Assembly (NCBI GenBank): GCA_023055425.1
Contig: JALGPY010000005.1
Coordinates: forward strand, 5,109,501-5,173,500
From: Linanthus parryae
Lineage: Eukaryota; Streptophyta; Magnoliopsida; Ericales; Polemoniaceae
DNA: 64,000 nt
Direction of reading: 5' to 3'
Made by a program: the position numbers and the translations under genes. Positions 46,165 through 55,233 of the stretch are shown piece after piece. The first letter of the stretch is position 1. Each line of letters begins with the position of its first letter. The notes beneath the pieces were generated by a model, which saw nothing but the letters and a program-made list of their open reading frames with translations, had not been told where the DNA came from and did not search any database.

Positions 46165-47619
46165 TCAAAGAGGATAAGTAATATGTTTCCCAAGATAAGC
46201 AGCAGAAGATGAAAATGGAAGACGACTAGTGTGTGTACTATAGATGGGATAAAGACCATTTTGACTAACTCCTTGGTAAAGAATTTTCCCCGAAACCTTG
46301 TCCTGAATGGAAAAGGAATCAGAGTCAAAAATGAATTTACAATTGTTGTGTTTGCACATTTTGTGAACATATAAGAAATTAGTTGAAAGATTTGGAACAT
46401 GTAAAGTGTCTTTGAGTGTAAAAGAAAATTCAGAAGTGGGTAAGTAAGCTGTACCAATATTTGATATAGGCAAAGTATGACCATTTCCCACAGCAACTTG
46501 ATCAATACCATGATAAGGTTCAGAAAGAGAGTGATTCTTCATATCAGCAGTCATATGGCTAGAATCCCCAGTATCAGATAGCCAGTAATCAGAGGGGTAT
46601 GACATAGGTGAATAAGGAGTCTGAGAATTGGTAGCAACCATAGCAGAGAGCTGCTCAGGAGGGGTTTTACCCTGATAAGAGTAATCCATTCGGTGCCAGC
46701 AATCAATGGCTGAATGGTAATCATAGCCACATATTTGACAATTAATTGGAGAAGAGTGTTGACTATTTTGACCATAGCCACGACTAGGGTTTCTGCCTCT
46801 TGCAGAGTCAGATCTACCATATCCACCACCACGAGTGTTGCCTATTTTGACCATAGCCACGACTAGGATACCCATTGAGATTAGGGTCTCGACCGCCACC
46901 ACGGCCGCCACGTTGGCTGCGACCAAAATTATGTGCAGTAAAAGCAGATTGATACATATAACAGCAGTTTTAACAGATTGAGACTCATGCATTTGTTCAT
47001 CACCTTTTAGTAAAACATGCAACTCTTCAAGAGAAATAGAATCGGATCTAGTCCGTAAACAGGAACGAAAAGAATTATACTCTGGGGGTAAACCATTTAG
47101 CACATAGAGCCGCATATCTTCATCATGCACAGGAGACATAGCAACAAAGAGTTTATCACGAATTGTTTTCATCTTTTGCATGTAAGTATCAATAGAATCC
47201 GAACCTTTCTTTGTAATTTGGAGATCTTACTTCAGCTGAAGAATATTGGAACGAGTAAGAGACGCATACCTTCGTTCAAGTGATAACCAAGCAGATATAG
47301 AAGTTTCATGTCCGATGACATGCGTCAAGGCTTCTTGAGTCAGAGTGGTGTTGATAAGAGAGAGAAGCACCAGATCTTGACTTACCCACACCTGATAAGC
47401 CGGATTAGGGTTTCCGGTGACTTGACCTATGTCATCGGAGAGGTAAGGCGGCGGAGCGGCGATGGAGCCATAGATGTAACCGAACAGATTATGGGTTCGG
47501 AAGACAGTGGAGATTTGATGTGTCCACAAGACATAGTTAGATCCGTCTAATTTGAACGTGATAAAGTTGTTGATATTGGGGAGAAGAAAAATAGGGTTTG
47601 AGGCGGTGTGAGTCGCCAT
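46165..47619 (-). pseudogene. Copia element 3 gag-protease
   Basis: The gag start is an ATG at 47619 (MATHTASNPIFLLPNINNF, FKLDGSNYVLWTHQISTV) and is readable to 47227, where the frame stops. It resumes in frame 46165-47181 with MQKMKTIRDKLFVAMSPVHD and LNGLPPEYNSFRSCL. A region with RGGGYGRSDSARGRNPSRGYG and a CCHC knuckle CQICGYDYHSAIDC follow. The protease motif reads DYWLSDTGDSSHMT, where the usual D-S/T-G-A has Asp in place of Ala, so protease activity is doubtful. Confidence 0.85.
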
Positions 47620-48229
47620 TTGTGGGGGTGGAGAGCATGAAGGCTCTGATACCATGAAAACCTTTGAAGGTTTGAAGAGAAAAAACACAGAGAGACAGAG
47701 CTCTCTGGAAATGAAAAGACGAAGAATAAAACGGCGATTAGGTTTTCATTATGAGAAAATGAACTTATACAAGGCTAATGAACGGGTGGATAATGACCGT
47801 TCAATTATGACCGTTTGAATTCTATCATCAAGGGTCTCTAGTTTATAACCTATTACAAAAAGGTTCTGGAGATATTTCTTTTGGGCTTCATATATTGGGC
47901 TTCATCATCCTTGGGCTTTGCAGCAGCAGTCTTCTTCTATTTTGGTTCTGGGCCTCACAATAGTCTTCTCTTGTTAGCTTTGGGCCTTCTTGGACTTGAT
48001 CTGTTATTATCAGGAGGTTCATTTCCAAAATCATACCTAGACAAGACGAAGATGTCCGTTTCATTCACTGTAGTCCAGTGGCGAATCCTATAACGGAATT
48101 CTCTGAAGCACAACAAATGTTGTGAAGTCCTTTCGGCATAGGGAAACTAGTAACTAAACCTACGTTTGTGGAGAGATAGCAAAAATAAAAAGATATGGTG
48201 GTAGGAAATTAGTTCACCATCTTTCAACT

Positions 48230-48635
48230 AATCCATCTTTCGTATTTGATACGGGTTAACCGATCCAACGCCACGTGCGATGTAGTTAATTAACGCCACA
48301 CACGACATAGTTAATTAGTTATTTTTTATTTATTTGCATTAACTTAATTAAATAAAATAACGAATCAAGTTTTCTTGTCGGTTCTTTCCTGTCCCGTAGA
48401 GTCAAACCGTTCAGGTTAAGGTTAGTATTTTTCTACTTAAATAAGTTTATTTGCACATTCTAATCAAGCAATCAATGAAATAATCAAAATTAGTGTCGTG
48501 TTTCTGTGTGTTCATGTCGTGTGGAGACCGGAGGATCTTGAATCCCTGAAATCTATCAATGCTTCAGGTATCAATTGGTTCTTTCATTGCGATTCACAAA
48601 TCTCAACTGGTGAAACTTTCTCGAACAACTGTGCG
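48230..48635 (+). mobile_element. LTR end plus primer-site relic of an older retroelement (left part)
   Basis: Sequence to about 48570 looks like an LTR end (CTACTTAAATAAG, then a polyadenylation-like AATCAATGAAATAATC and GTGTGGAGAC). It is followed by GGTATCAATTGG, resembling an iMet primer site. The interior is interrupted at 48631-48635 by the solo LTR and resumes at 55097. A diverged relative of the LTR end occurs at about 61370-61480. Confidence 0.45.
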
Positions 48636-50550
48636 TGAAACAACCCTGGAACCTACGGTTCCCTGCTAGTACAACCAAACGATAATCCAAAAGCATTTAT
48701 TTAATAAAAACAGGAGAAATCCTCCAACCATAATTTGAAATAAAACAAATGACATTGTTCAAATCTAAATTACGTAATAAGAGCTTCCTAGATGAAATGA
48801 AATGTTCCTAGTTGCCTGATCCTAGTCTTCAGTTCACGTGTGCGCGTTCCCCCACTTTATTCATAACCTGCGGGTTTTCAAATAGCAACAGCCGACCGCA
48901 GAAAACGTTTATCAGTAAAAACTGAGTAAGCATATACCACAACATGTAAAACAGAGTTTTGGCTTAAAGACTGGATCACAATATAACTGAAGTAACTTCA
49001 CATTTAATCATTAGTTGAGCTGAGGCATATTAGAGCCCAGCGGGTAACGAATGCCCACAGAGAGGTCACGATGCAATAATAATAATTAGAGTACCTCTCG
49101 GGATATCACAGTCCATCCCAATTCACCCCTGAACTAACTATGAGACCTTAAGTGTCGACACCCCTATACAGTTGTGACCCACACATGCATAGGTAGTACT
49201 CTATAGCTTTCACAATATAAAAACCCGTATAGGGTAGGGTATGAAACCCTAGGAGGTTCGTCTCACGTGCGCCTCCGGCCGTAGCCTTCACACACATCCT
49301 CTGTACATCGCCCCATATCATTTATCGTTCATTAATTTATCACATGACCACAAGTAACCGCATACTTTTGAAAGAGATATTTGCAAGAGATTTTCGAAAT
49401 TCAAAGCTTAAAACAGTTGGACGATACACAAGTAACACACGCCAAACACATTTTGATAGTTGAAGGTGTTGTGCATATAAACTTACTTGGATTGGAAGAG
49501 AGATCGTCACACGAAAGCAAGCACACAACTACTCGTAGTACGGGTCCTCAATGAACTCGCCTCCTACGAACTCGGAATCTACAATAGCAATCATTCCTAA
49601 TTAACACACAGCTATCACGACAATAGTGCACACAAGTCCTACATGCAAATGCAAACGTAACCCCCACTTATGCCCAAAACTGAGATATATTATCGTTAAA
49701 CATACGTTTAGAAGTTGATTTGATTAAGAGAAAAGTTCTTTTATAAATATTAACACTAAAACTTCAATAAAGAAATATGTGTTTAATATTATAGAAAATT
49801 ACTTAATTTCGTTATATGAAAATAAATATTTGAAATAAACAACTATACATGTTTGGAAAATATTAGAAGTTATAAAAGCTCGTGTATTATTCTCTAGATT
49901 GGTTTGGCTTGAAAAGTTACTATTTACGACAATATCATTTTATTTCAAAAATATGAAACTTTAAAATATGATATGATATATATATATATACACACATATA
50001 ATACAAAATAAATGAATAATTAAATAAAAAAATAAAATAAAATAAAAGTTAATAATCCTTCAATTATTTTAATTATACTTAAAACAACAATACATAAGTA
50101 TAACTACTACACAGTTACAATAACATTACAATGATAACTATGACTATCATTATAGTATATTAATTACTATACTACAACAACTACTACTACTTTCTCTAAC
50201 ACCATCAGACCACATATATCACACCCAAACTTCTCTGCTCCCTCTTCTTCACTCCCTCGACACCACACACACAAACACAAACACCCACAAACACGCACAC
50301 ACTCTCGTTCACACACACACACACTGATAGACCCACCCATATGCAAAGAAAGAAACGAAGAGAGGCGTTACCGATCGGGAAGCTCGGCGGCGATGGGGGT
50401 TCTTGGTGCTACCGCTGCAACTGCAGCTTCGTCGGGGGCAGAGGCGACGGAAAGGATGACGGAAGGGCGGCTTCGCACGGCGGAACAAAGGCCGGACCTG
50501 GGTTCGGCTTCGTCGGGCTGGGCTCCGGTCGATTTTTCCGGCTGGGTTTG

Positions 50551-50871
50551 TGTCACGATCCAAGCTAGGTATCGTGCTCAAATTAATAGAAATCGAAGAA
50601 CTATTTGTGAAGAGAAGAGGAACAGAATTATAGAAGTGAGAACGAAAGAGATTCAAAGAGAGGAAGATAGAGATTCGGGGAAGAAGATAAAGTTTCTGAA
50701 TGTAATTCCTTTCCCATTTCAGAACGTACAAGCAAATTATAAAGCATAAGATTTCAAGAATTACAAAATAACACCTACTAATATTCTAAACATCAATTAC
50801 CCACCAACTATCATAAAACACATAGAAACCCCTACATTTTACTTTATTTCAAAATGACCCCAATCATGACA
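50551..50871 (-). repeat. LTR of the RRM-carrying element (3' LTR)
   Basis: 321 bp, TGTCACGATCC to CAATCATGACA on the plus strand, reading the same as the right copy base for base by eye. Confidence 0.95.
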
Positions 50872-50884
50872 TTCCACCCCCCTT
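50872..50884 (-). other. Polypurine tract of the RRM-carrying element
   Basis: AAGGGGGGTGGAA on the minus strand, directly adjoining the 3' LTR. Confidence 0.8.
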
Positions 50885-50900
50885 ATGACAATCCTTGTCC

Positions 50901-53570
50901 TCAAGGATAAGGGGCAAGCGAAGCTCCCGAAAGTGTGCATAGTGTTCCTCCAGGATCAGGTCCGGGGAACCAAAGTAGGTACTGTTCACAGCGTCTATGA
51001 AACAACACAGTGACTCCATGTCCTGGACACAAACTTGAGATTGCAACTATCAGGAATAGAAGTAATACTTCGGCATCCGCCATGGGCTCTTTACGAGAGA
51101 TCAAAAGGAAAGTAGTATCAATAGCTCCCACAACCAGGTTTTCTTGCACCGTGGTTTGACTCTGAAGCTTAAACACTTCTATCATGTTCACAAACTTTGA
51201 AGCTAGAATGTGACTGAATAGACACTCCATGCCAGCATAGTAAATTTCAGCGCACCTCAACAATCTACTCATTTCTTCGTCAACATGCTTGCCCTCTTTC
51301 CAAGTACCCTCAAGTAGACATGAAAACAAATGTTGTCTTTTGAAAAAATGGTGCCCAATGCCATCAGATTGAAAATGGACAGGGTGCCAAAAAGTAGATG
51401 TACCCTTATAGCTAATCCTAGCAAAATGATGTGGTATCGCCATATTGCAATCGGTTCCATGAGAAGAAGAGATGTTATCCATAGCAACAAAGACATAAAG
51501 TAATTCTGAGAAAGAATCCTGGTGAGCTAGCCTCATCATAGGCAAAATTGCAACAGCATAAACATCATGATGATCAGCCATCTTCCTCAACTTTGCGTAG
51601 TCAAATCCTTTGAAGTTGGAAGGCGGGACCGTGTTTGATATCACACAAGTAATATCTACAAATCCAGAGTTGCCACGAACTTGTAACTGCAATTGTATTT
51701 CCATTGTGTGTCCATAAGTGCAACCATTTTCGCGTCCACATTCAACCTTGGAGACTATGATATAGGCAGGGCTTGTAGATTTAGGACACAAACTAATAGA
51801 GTTTTGGCTGCAGACAACTCCATAGAAATCCACGTTTGTAGTACACAGCACCAAGAGGGAAGTATTTTTAATCTGTAAGAATGTCATAGGCAACTTGTTT
51901 GCAGCCCAATACCTTGTGCATCCAGCCATCTTATTTAAACGTAACACTGCACAGCGCATCATATCATTCAAAACAATTTGAAGGTACAGACTATAAAGAC
52001 GATAGTATTCCCATCCCATTAGGCAATCCTTGGCACCAAGAATTGATATGAGTAACATAATAGTGTTCCCATAAGGAGGAGGAAATCCTACCTCTTTGGG
52101 GAGAAACATTTCAGGTTTGATAATCATGTAAATACCTTGAGATATATAGGCATGACCAGCAAAAGCATGAAAATTCCCTAACACTGCTGAGTGGGATCGA
52201 TGATTGAACTTGGTGAAATGAAATCCTCCATCCGTATTCTCCCATTCAGGGTGTTTCCAGCTGGGCCATGGTTCAATGCCACGATTGCCAAACCGGTTGA
52301 AGCTTATATTCGTGTCAGTTTGTTTCTCATTCAGGACAAGCAGAGAAGAAGCAGTGACCACTCCATGATATTTTCGCTCTTCGATAGCTCTTGTCGGCCA
52401 AGTGTCCATGAACGTTACTCGTAGATTATTTTTGACTGATATTTCATCAAAATGAACTCTAAACTCGGCTTTCCCTTCCACCTCTTTTAACTCTTCTTGG
52501 ATTTGAGAAATTCCATTTCCCTTGAGAAGAGAATCGTGATTATTCACCTGACAATAATTGAGAACCACCCTTTCGTCTGTCGTAGTACTCTCAGTAAGAC
52601 TTTCTTCCATTCCTAATGATTGTAGAGACGCGTAACTGAAGTTACAAGATTCAAACTGACAGTCACCACCCAAGCATGTAGCCAAGGAACACTGGATTGG
52701 AATTGTACTGTCACTCGGAGAAGAATCAATATCAGATTGCTCAGCTTTGGAAATAGAGGCTACCATAGTGTGACACTTCGAACTATGACGCTTTAAGTTG
52801 GGATCCTGAAAATCGTTGGTGTTCTTGCTGGCTTTATCTGACAGAGGCATATTCTCTTGAGAAGATTGAAGTTTTTCTCCGGACTCACCTACTATAATCG
52901 CCTCGCTCTGGTAACCTTGATTCATGCTGTAATTGGCATTTCTAAGAGCATCTTTCTGTGTTTCAACTTCCTCATTAGGATGGCATTTCACCTCTATAAT
53001 TTCTTCTCGTGAAATAGTCTTGAAAGGTTTAGTTGGCAACATATCAATATTGTCAGAGCTGCTGGAGCACTCTTCATTCCCTATGCTTTGCATAATTGAA
53101 AATGCAGTGGCCATTTCGCAACCTCCATGACATACACTCTGGACATCCAACCACATTTTTGCAAGCGAAGCACTAAGATTGTCAGAAAATTGTACCAATG
53201 CTTGCACGTTTGGGTAACGACAGACCATAGCAAAGTTAACAATACCATAATCAGACAATAGATGTTTGAGAATTTTCTCACCTCCCATATGCATTTCTTG
53301 GTAAATGGTAACCAGGAGGACTCTACCGGAAGCCTCTTTTGTGGATAGACAATTTGTCGAACAGGTGGAGTGCATTGATTTATTGGCATCTGAATTCCAA
53401 CACAATGGTATGCAATCTATACTAGCGAACTGGACATCCATGAAACAGCACCCATCATATATGCTTTGACAATGAAATTGGTCCCAAGCCATGATTGCAC
53501 CGACTGATAACTCATACTGAACAAGAATTTGAACTGAAGGAGAAGAGCTTAGTATAAGAATTCGATCCAC
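50901..53570 (-). CDS. Retroelement-borne protein with PTB-like RRM modules, long part
   Basis: An uninterrupted frame of 889 codons (the first codon listed is GTG; the frame opens further upstream at the T run). Numbering from there, residues 1-50 are the second half of an RRM (SSSPSVQILVQYE, then IYDGCCFMDVQFAS). Residues 82-160 are a second RRM-like unit (GRVLLVTIYQ, LLSDYGIVNFAMV, then NVQALVQFSDNLSASLAK). The ..QALVQF.. and YDGCC..D.QF patterns are characteristic of polypyrimidine-tract-binding proteins, which bind pyrimidine-rich RNA. Residues about 160-330 are Ser/Glu-rich and probably disordered. Residues about 350-880 look folded (many aromatic and hydrophobic residues, scattered Cys and His), but I recognise no family. 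No retroviral enzyme motif is present. The function in the element is unknown; RNA binding is inferred from the RRMs only. Confidence 0.72.
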   Translation of the reverse strand: MDRILILSSSPSVQILVQYELSVGAIMAWDQFHCQSIYDGCCFMDVQFASIDCIPLCWNSDANKSMHSTCSTNCLSTKEASGRVLLVTIYQEMHMGGEKILKHLLSDYGIVNFAMVCRYPNVQALVQFSDNLSASLAKMWLDVQSVCHGGCEMATAFSIMQSIGNEECSSSSDNIDMLPTKPFKTISREEIIEVKCHPNEEVETQKDALRNANYSMNQGYQSEAIIVGESGEKLQSSQENMPLSDKASKNTNDFQDPNLKRHSSKCHTMVASISKAEQSDIDSSPSDSTIPIQCSLATCLGGDCQFESCNFSYASLQSLGMEESLTESTTTDERVVLNYCQVNNHDSLLKGNGISQIQEELKEVEGKAEFRVHFDEISVKNNLRVTFMDTWPTRAIEERKYHGVVTASSLLVLNEKQTDTNISFNRFGNRGIEPWPSWKHPEWENTDGGFHFTKFNHRSHSAVLGNFHAFAGHAYISQGIYMIIKPEMFLPKEVGFPPPYGNTIMLLISILGAKDCLMGWEYYRLYSLYLQIVLNDMMRCAVLRLNKMAGCTRYWAANKLPMTFLQIKNTSLLVLCTTNVDFYGVVCSQNSISLCPKSTSPAYIIVSKVECGRENGCTYGHTMEIQLQLQVRGNSGFVDITCVISNTVPPSNFKGFDYAKLRKMADHHDVYAVAILPMMRLAHQDSFSELLYVFVAMDNISSSHGTDCNMAIPHHFARISYKGTSTFWHPVHFQSDGIGHHFFKRQHLFSCLLEGTWKEGKHVDEEMSRLLRCAEIYYAGMECLFSHILASKFVNMIEVFKLQSQTTVQENLVVGAIDTTFLLISRKEPMADAEVLLLFLIVAISSLCPGHGVTVLFHRRCEQYLLWFPGPDPGGTLCTLSGASLAPYP

Positions 53571-53571
53571 C

Positions 53572-53793
53572 TTACCAGTTTGTGAAAAAAAACTCTCTAA
53601 TTACCTCCTCTGATATGAGTTCTAGTGGTTCCTGAATGGAGACGTGTAGAACTCGATTAGGCTTCGATTCACCTTCTTGGAATTTCCTCGAACACCTGGT
53701 GCTCATCACAAAATGATCAAAGGACTCAGCCAATTTCTGAAAACTGGCGAAGATACCATCAATTTTCACACCCGATCCATCACGCTTGTCCAT
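53572..53793 (-). CDS. Retroelement-borne protein, N-terminal part in the adjoining frame
   Basis: The frame from the ATG at 53793 reads MDKRDGSGVKIDGIFASFQK and contains the first strand and helix of an RRM (RVLHVSIQEPLELISEEVIR). It stops at 53572, just after a run of eight T on the minus strand (plus-strand A run 53584-53591). The matching second half of this RRM is in the long frame that starts within the same stretch, offset by one base. Either one T was gained in this copy (mutation or sequencing error) or the two frames are joined by ribosomal or polymerase slippage at the run. Confidence 0.68.
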   Translation of the reverse strand: MDKRDGSGVKIDGIFASFQKLAESFDHFVMSTRCSRKFQEGESKPNRVLHVSIQEPLELISEEVIREFFFTNW

Positions 53794-53983
53794 CTTTCCT
53801 TTAAATTTTTCGGTTGATTGACGATGACAGTCGAACAATTCCCGGTCAAACACCTTAATATCAAGAAATTACAGCAACAAAGGGACAAAATCTGAAGCTC
53901 GAAGGAAGTGACAGAGGAGGTCGAGCACCAACACTGTCGAAATCGACCTGAGAAACCAAACCCTGCAGCTTTAGGATAACCAG

Positions 53984-53995
53984 GCTCTGGTACCA
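53984..53995 (-). other. Primer binding site of the RRM-carrying element
   Basis: TGGTACCAGAGC on the minus strand, two bases inside the 5' LTR. One mismatch to the plant initiator-tRNA-Met site TGGTATCAGAGC. Confidence 0.75.
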
Positions 53996-53997
53996 CT

Positions 53998-54318
53998 TGT
54001 CACGATCCAAGCTAGGTATCGTGCTCAAATTAATAGAAATCGAAGAACTATTTGTGAAGAGAAGAGGAACAGAATTATAGAAGTGAGAACGAAAGAGATT
54101 CAAAGAGAGGAAGATAGAGATTCGGGGAAGAAGATAAAGTTTCTGAATGTAATTCCTTTCCCATTTCAGAACGTACAAGCAAATTATAAAGCATAAGATT
54201 TCAAGAATTACAAAATAACACCTACTAATATTCTAAACATCAATTACCCACCAACTATCATAAAACACATAGAAACCCCTACATTTTACTTTATTTCAAA
54301 ATGACCCCAATCATGACA
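53998..54318 (-). repeat. LTR of the RRM-carrying element (5' LTR)
   Basis: 321 bp. The primer binding site lies immediately inside it and the GTTTG duplication immediately outside. Confidence 0.95.
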
Positions 54319-54413
54319 GTTTGCTCGACGAAACAGGGCAGAGCAGAGAGAGAGATTCGACGGAGGGAGAGAGTTGATGTTGGGTGTGGGTTTGCTTGAA
54401 TTTCACAGGGGGG

Positions 54414-54421
54414 TTTATATA
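54414..54421 (-). promoter_or_regulatory. TATA box of the solo LTR
   Basis: TATATAAA preceding CCCCCC on the minus strand, followed about 60 bp downstream by a CTCTCTC-rich leader. Now separated from its original downstream sequence by the element inserted at 50551-54318. Confidence 0.6.
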
Positions 54422-54839
54422 GGCCTATGGTTGAGAAATCCGGTGAGGAGGAGGACTCTTCCTGGTTCAATTCGATTCCGAATCGAGCCACGAATTTGGG
54501 CAAAATTGTTTTCTTGAAGTGTAAGTATAGGTCTTTGTCGAGTTTGGATCGAATTGGGACTTAAATTGGGTGAAACAACAGTCGAATTGGTGGCGTTGGT
54601 GTTGGATTCGAAGATGGGTTCAGCGGCAAGGTTATCTCCTGTTAGGAGATTGAGAGGTTGAAGATGACTAGGTAATATTATGGTGTGGCAGGTGCATGGG
54701 CATCGCGGTGGCTAGTTTCGTAACATTTAATAAAAAGTGTTGTTTTGGTCACGTAATTATTAATTAAAACTTGACGTTTGGACACGATAAAAATGTTATA
54801 CGACCCACAACTACACCCAACTAATTACTAACTTTAACT

Positions 54840-54925
54840 ATCATAAATATATATATAGATAATAAAAATATATACATACACTTTACTCTCATATATATAT
54901 ATATACATACATACATACATAAACG
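54840..54925. repeat. (TA)n/(CATA)n microsatellite
   Basis: Interrupted ATAT and ACATACATACAT tracts inside the solo LTR. Confidence 0.85.
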
Positions 54926-55096
54926 AAAATATATTATAATTAGATATCTATATAACTATAACTAAAACTAAAAAAAGTGAATTACATTTGTAGTTCTAAA
55001 TATAAAGAAAATTTATTTTTATAAACTTAAATAATGGTCCACACTAGTCTATAAATTCCTAAAAATACCCCTAAAATTCAGGGGTATTACAGTGCG

Positions 55097-55233
55097 ATTG
55101 TGGAACTCCGTCAAGAACTCTAAGAATTCGCACAACAGATGATGGATAAGTAGGACAACATTGAATCCCAGTTTGTCAATCTAGAAATGAGGGTCACTAA
55201 AGTGGATATTCGGCCAACCATCCCCGCTCAAGG
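55097..55233 (+). pseudogene. gag-like relic (continuation of 48230-48635)
   Basis: One frame reads VELRQEL, stop, EFAQQMMDK, stop, DNIESQFVNLEMRVTKVDI. This resembles the coiled-coil start of a Ty3/gypsy gag with two stops. It continues the interior interrupted at 48635 by the solo LTR. Confidence 0.45.

Larger units (their letters stand above)
43098..48009 (-). mobile_element. Ty1/Copia LTR retrotransposon 3 (4.9 kb)
   Basis: The LTRs are 43098-43453 (356 bp) and 47655-48009 (355 bp). They start TGAAAAC and end near GATATTA / GTTATTA, and perfect 5-bp duplications TCAGG flank them (43093-43097 and 48010-48014). The primer site TGGTATCAGAGCC (minus strand) abuts the right LTR; a purine tract (GAGGGAAGG on the minus strand) abuts the left. 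The LTRs differ at a few percent of positions. Related to Copia element 2 (similar gag start, integrase and primer-site layout) but a distinct family by LTR. Confidence 0.93.
50551..54318 (-). mobile_element. Young non-autonomous LTR retrotransposon carrying an RRM-type ORF
   Basis: The 321-bp LTRs (50551-50871 and 53998-54318) read as identical. They begin TGTCACGATCC and end CAATCATGACA, with TGTCA/TGACA inverted tips and a 5-bp target duplication GTTTG (50546-50550 and 54319-54323). On the minus strand, the primer site TGGTACCAGAGC (53984-53995) starts two bases after the 5' LTR and differs from the usual iMet site by one base. The polypurine tract AAGGGGGGTGGAA (50872-50884) directly precedes the 3' LTR. 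The CTTGAGGACAAGG motif just before it is common near the end of plant Ty3/gypsy interiors. There is no gag, protease, RT, RNase H or integrase; the interior is one long RRM-containing frame. It must have been copied by another element's enzymes. Confidence 0.93.
48636..55091 (-). mobile_element. Solo LTR of a Ty3/gypsy-type element, split by a younger insertion
   Basis: On the minus strand the LTR begins TGTAATACCCCTGAATTT (55091 downwards) and ends GGGTTGTTTCA (48636). It is flanked by a perfect 5-bp duplication GTGCG (48631-48635 and 55092-55096). Without the nested 3.8-kb element it is about 2.7 kb, a length seen in Tekay/Del-like chromoviral LTRs; the lineage is an inference. TATATAAA (minus, 54414-54421) and the CT-rich leader behind it mark its promoter. 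There is no internal domain or second LTR at the borders, hence a solo LTR from recombination. It contains CA-rich microsatellites at 50255-50330. Confidence 0.85.

Noticed and set aside
50341..50749. GC-rich plus- and minus-strand frames next to the RRM element, possibly a host exon
   Set aside because: They cross the LTR border of the inserted element and lie in the transcribed leader of the solo LTR; no domain is recognisable.
50901..53570. The RRM frame as a normal host gene that happens to be flanked by repeats
   Set aside because: The flanking repeats are LTRs with target duplications, primer site and polypurine tract exactly in place, so the frame is inside a mobile unit.
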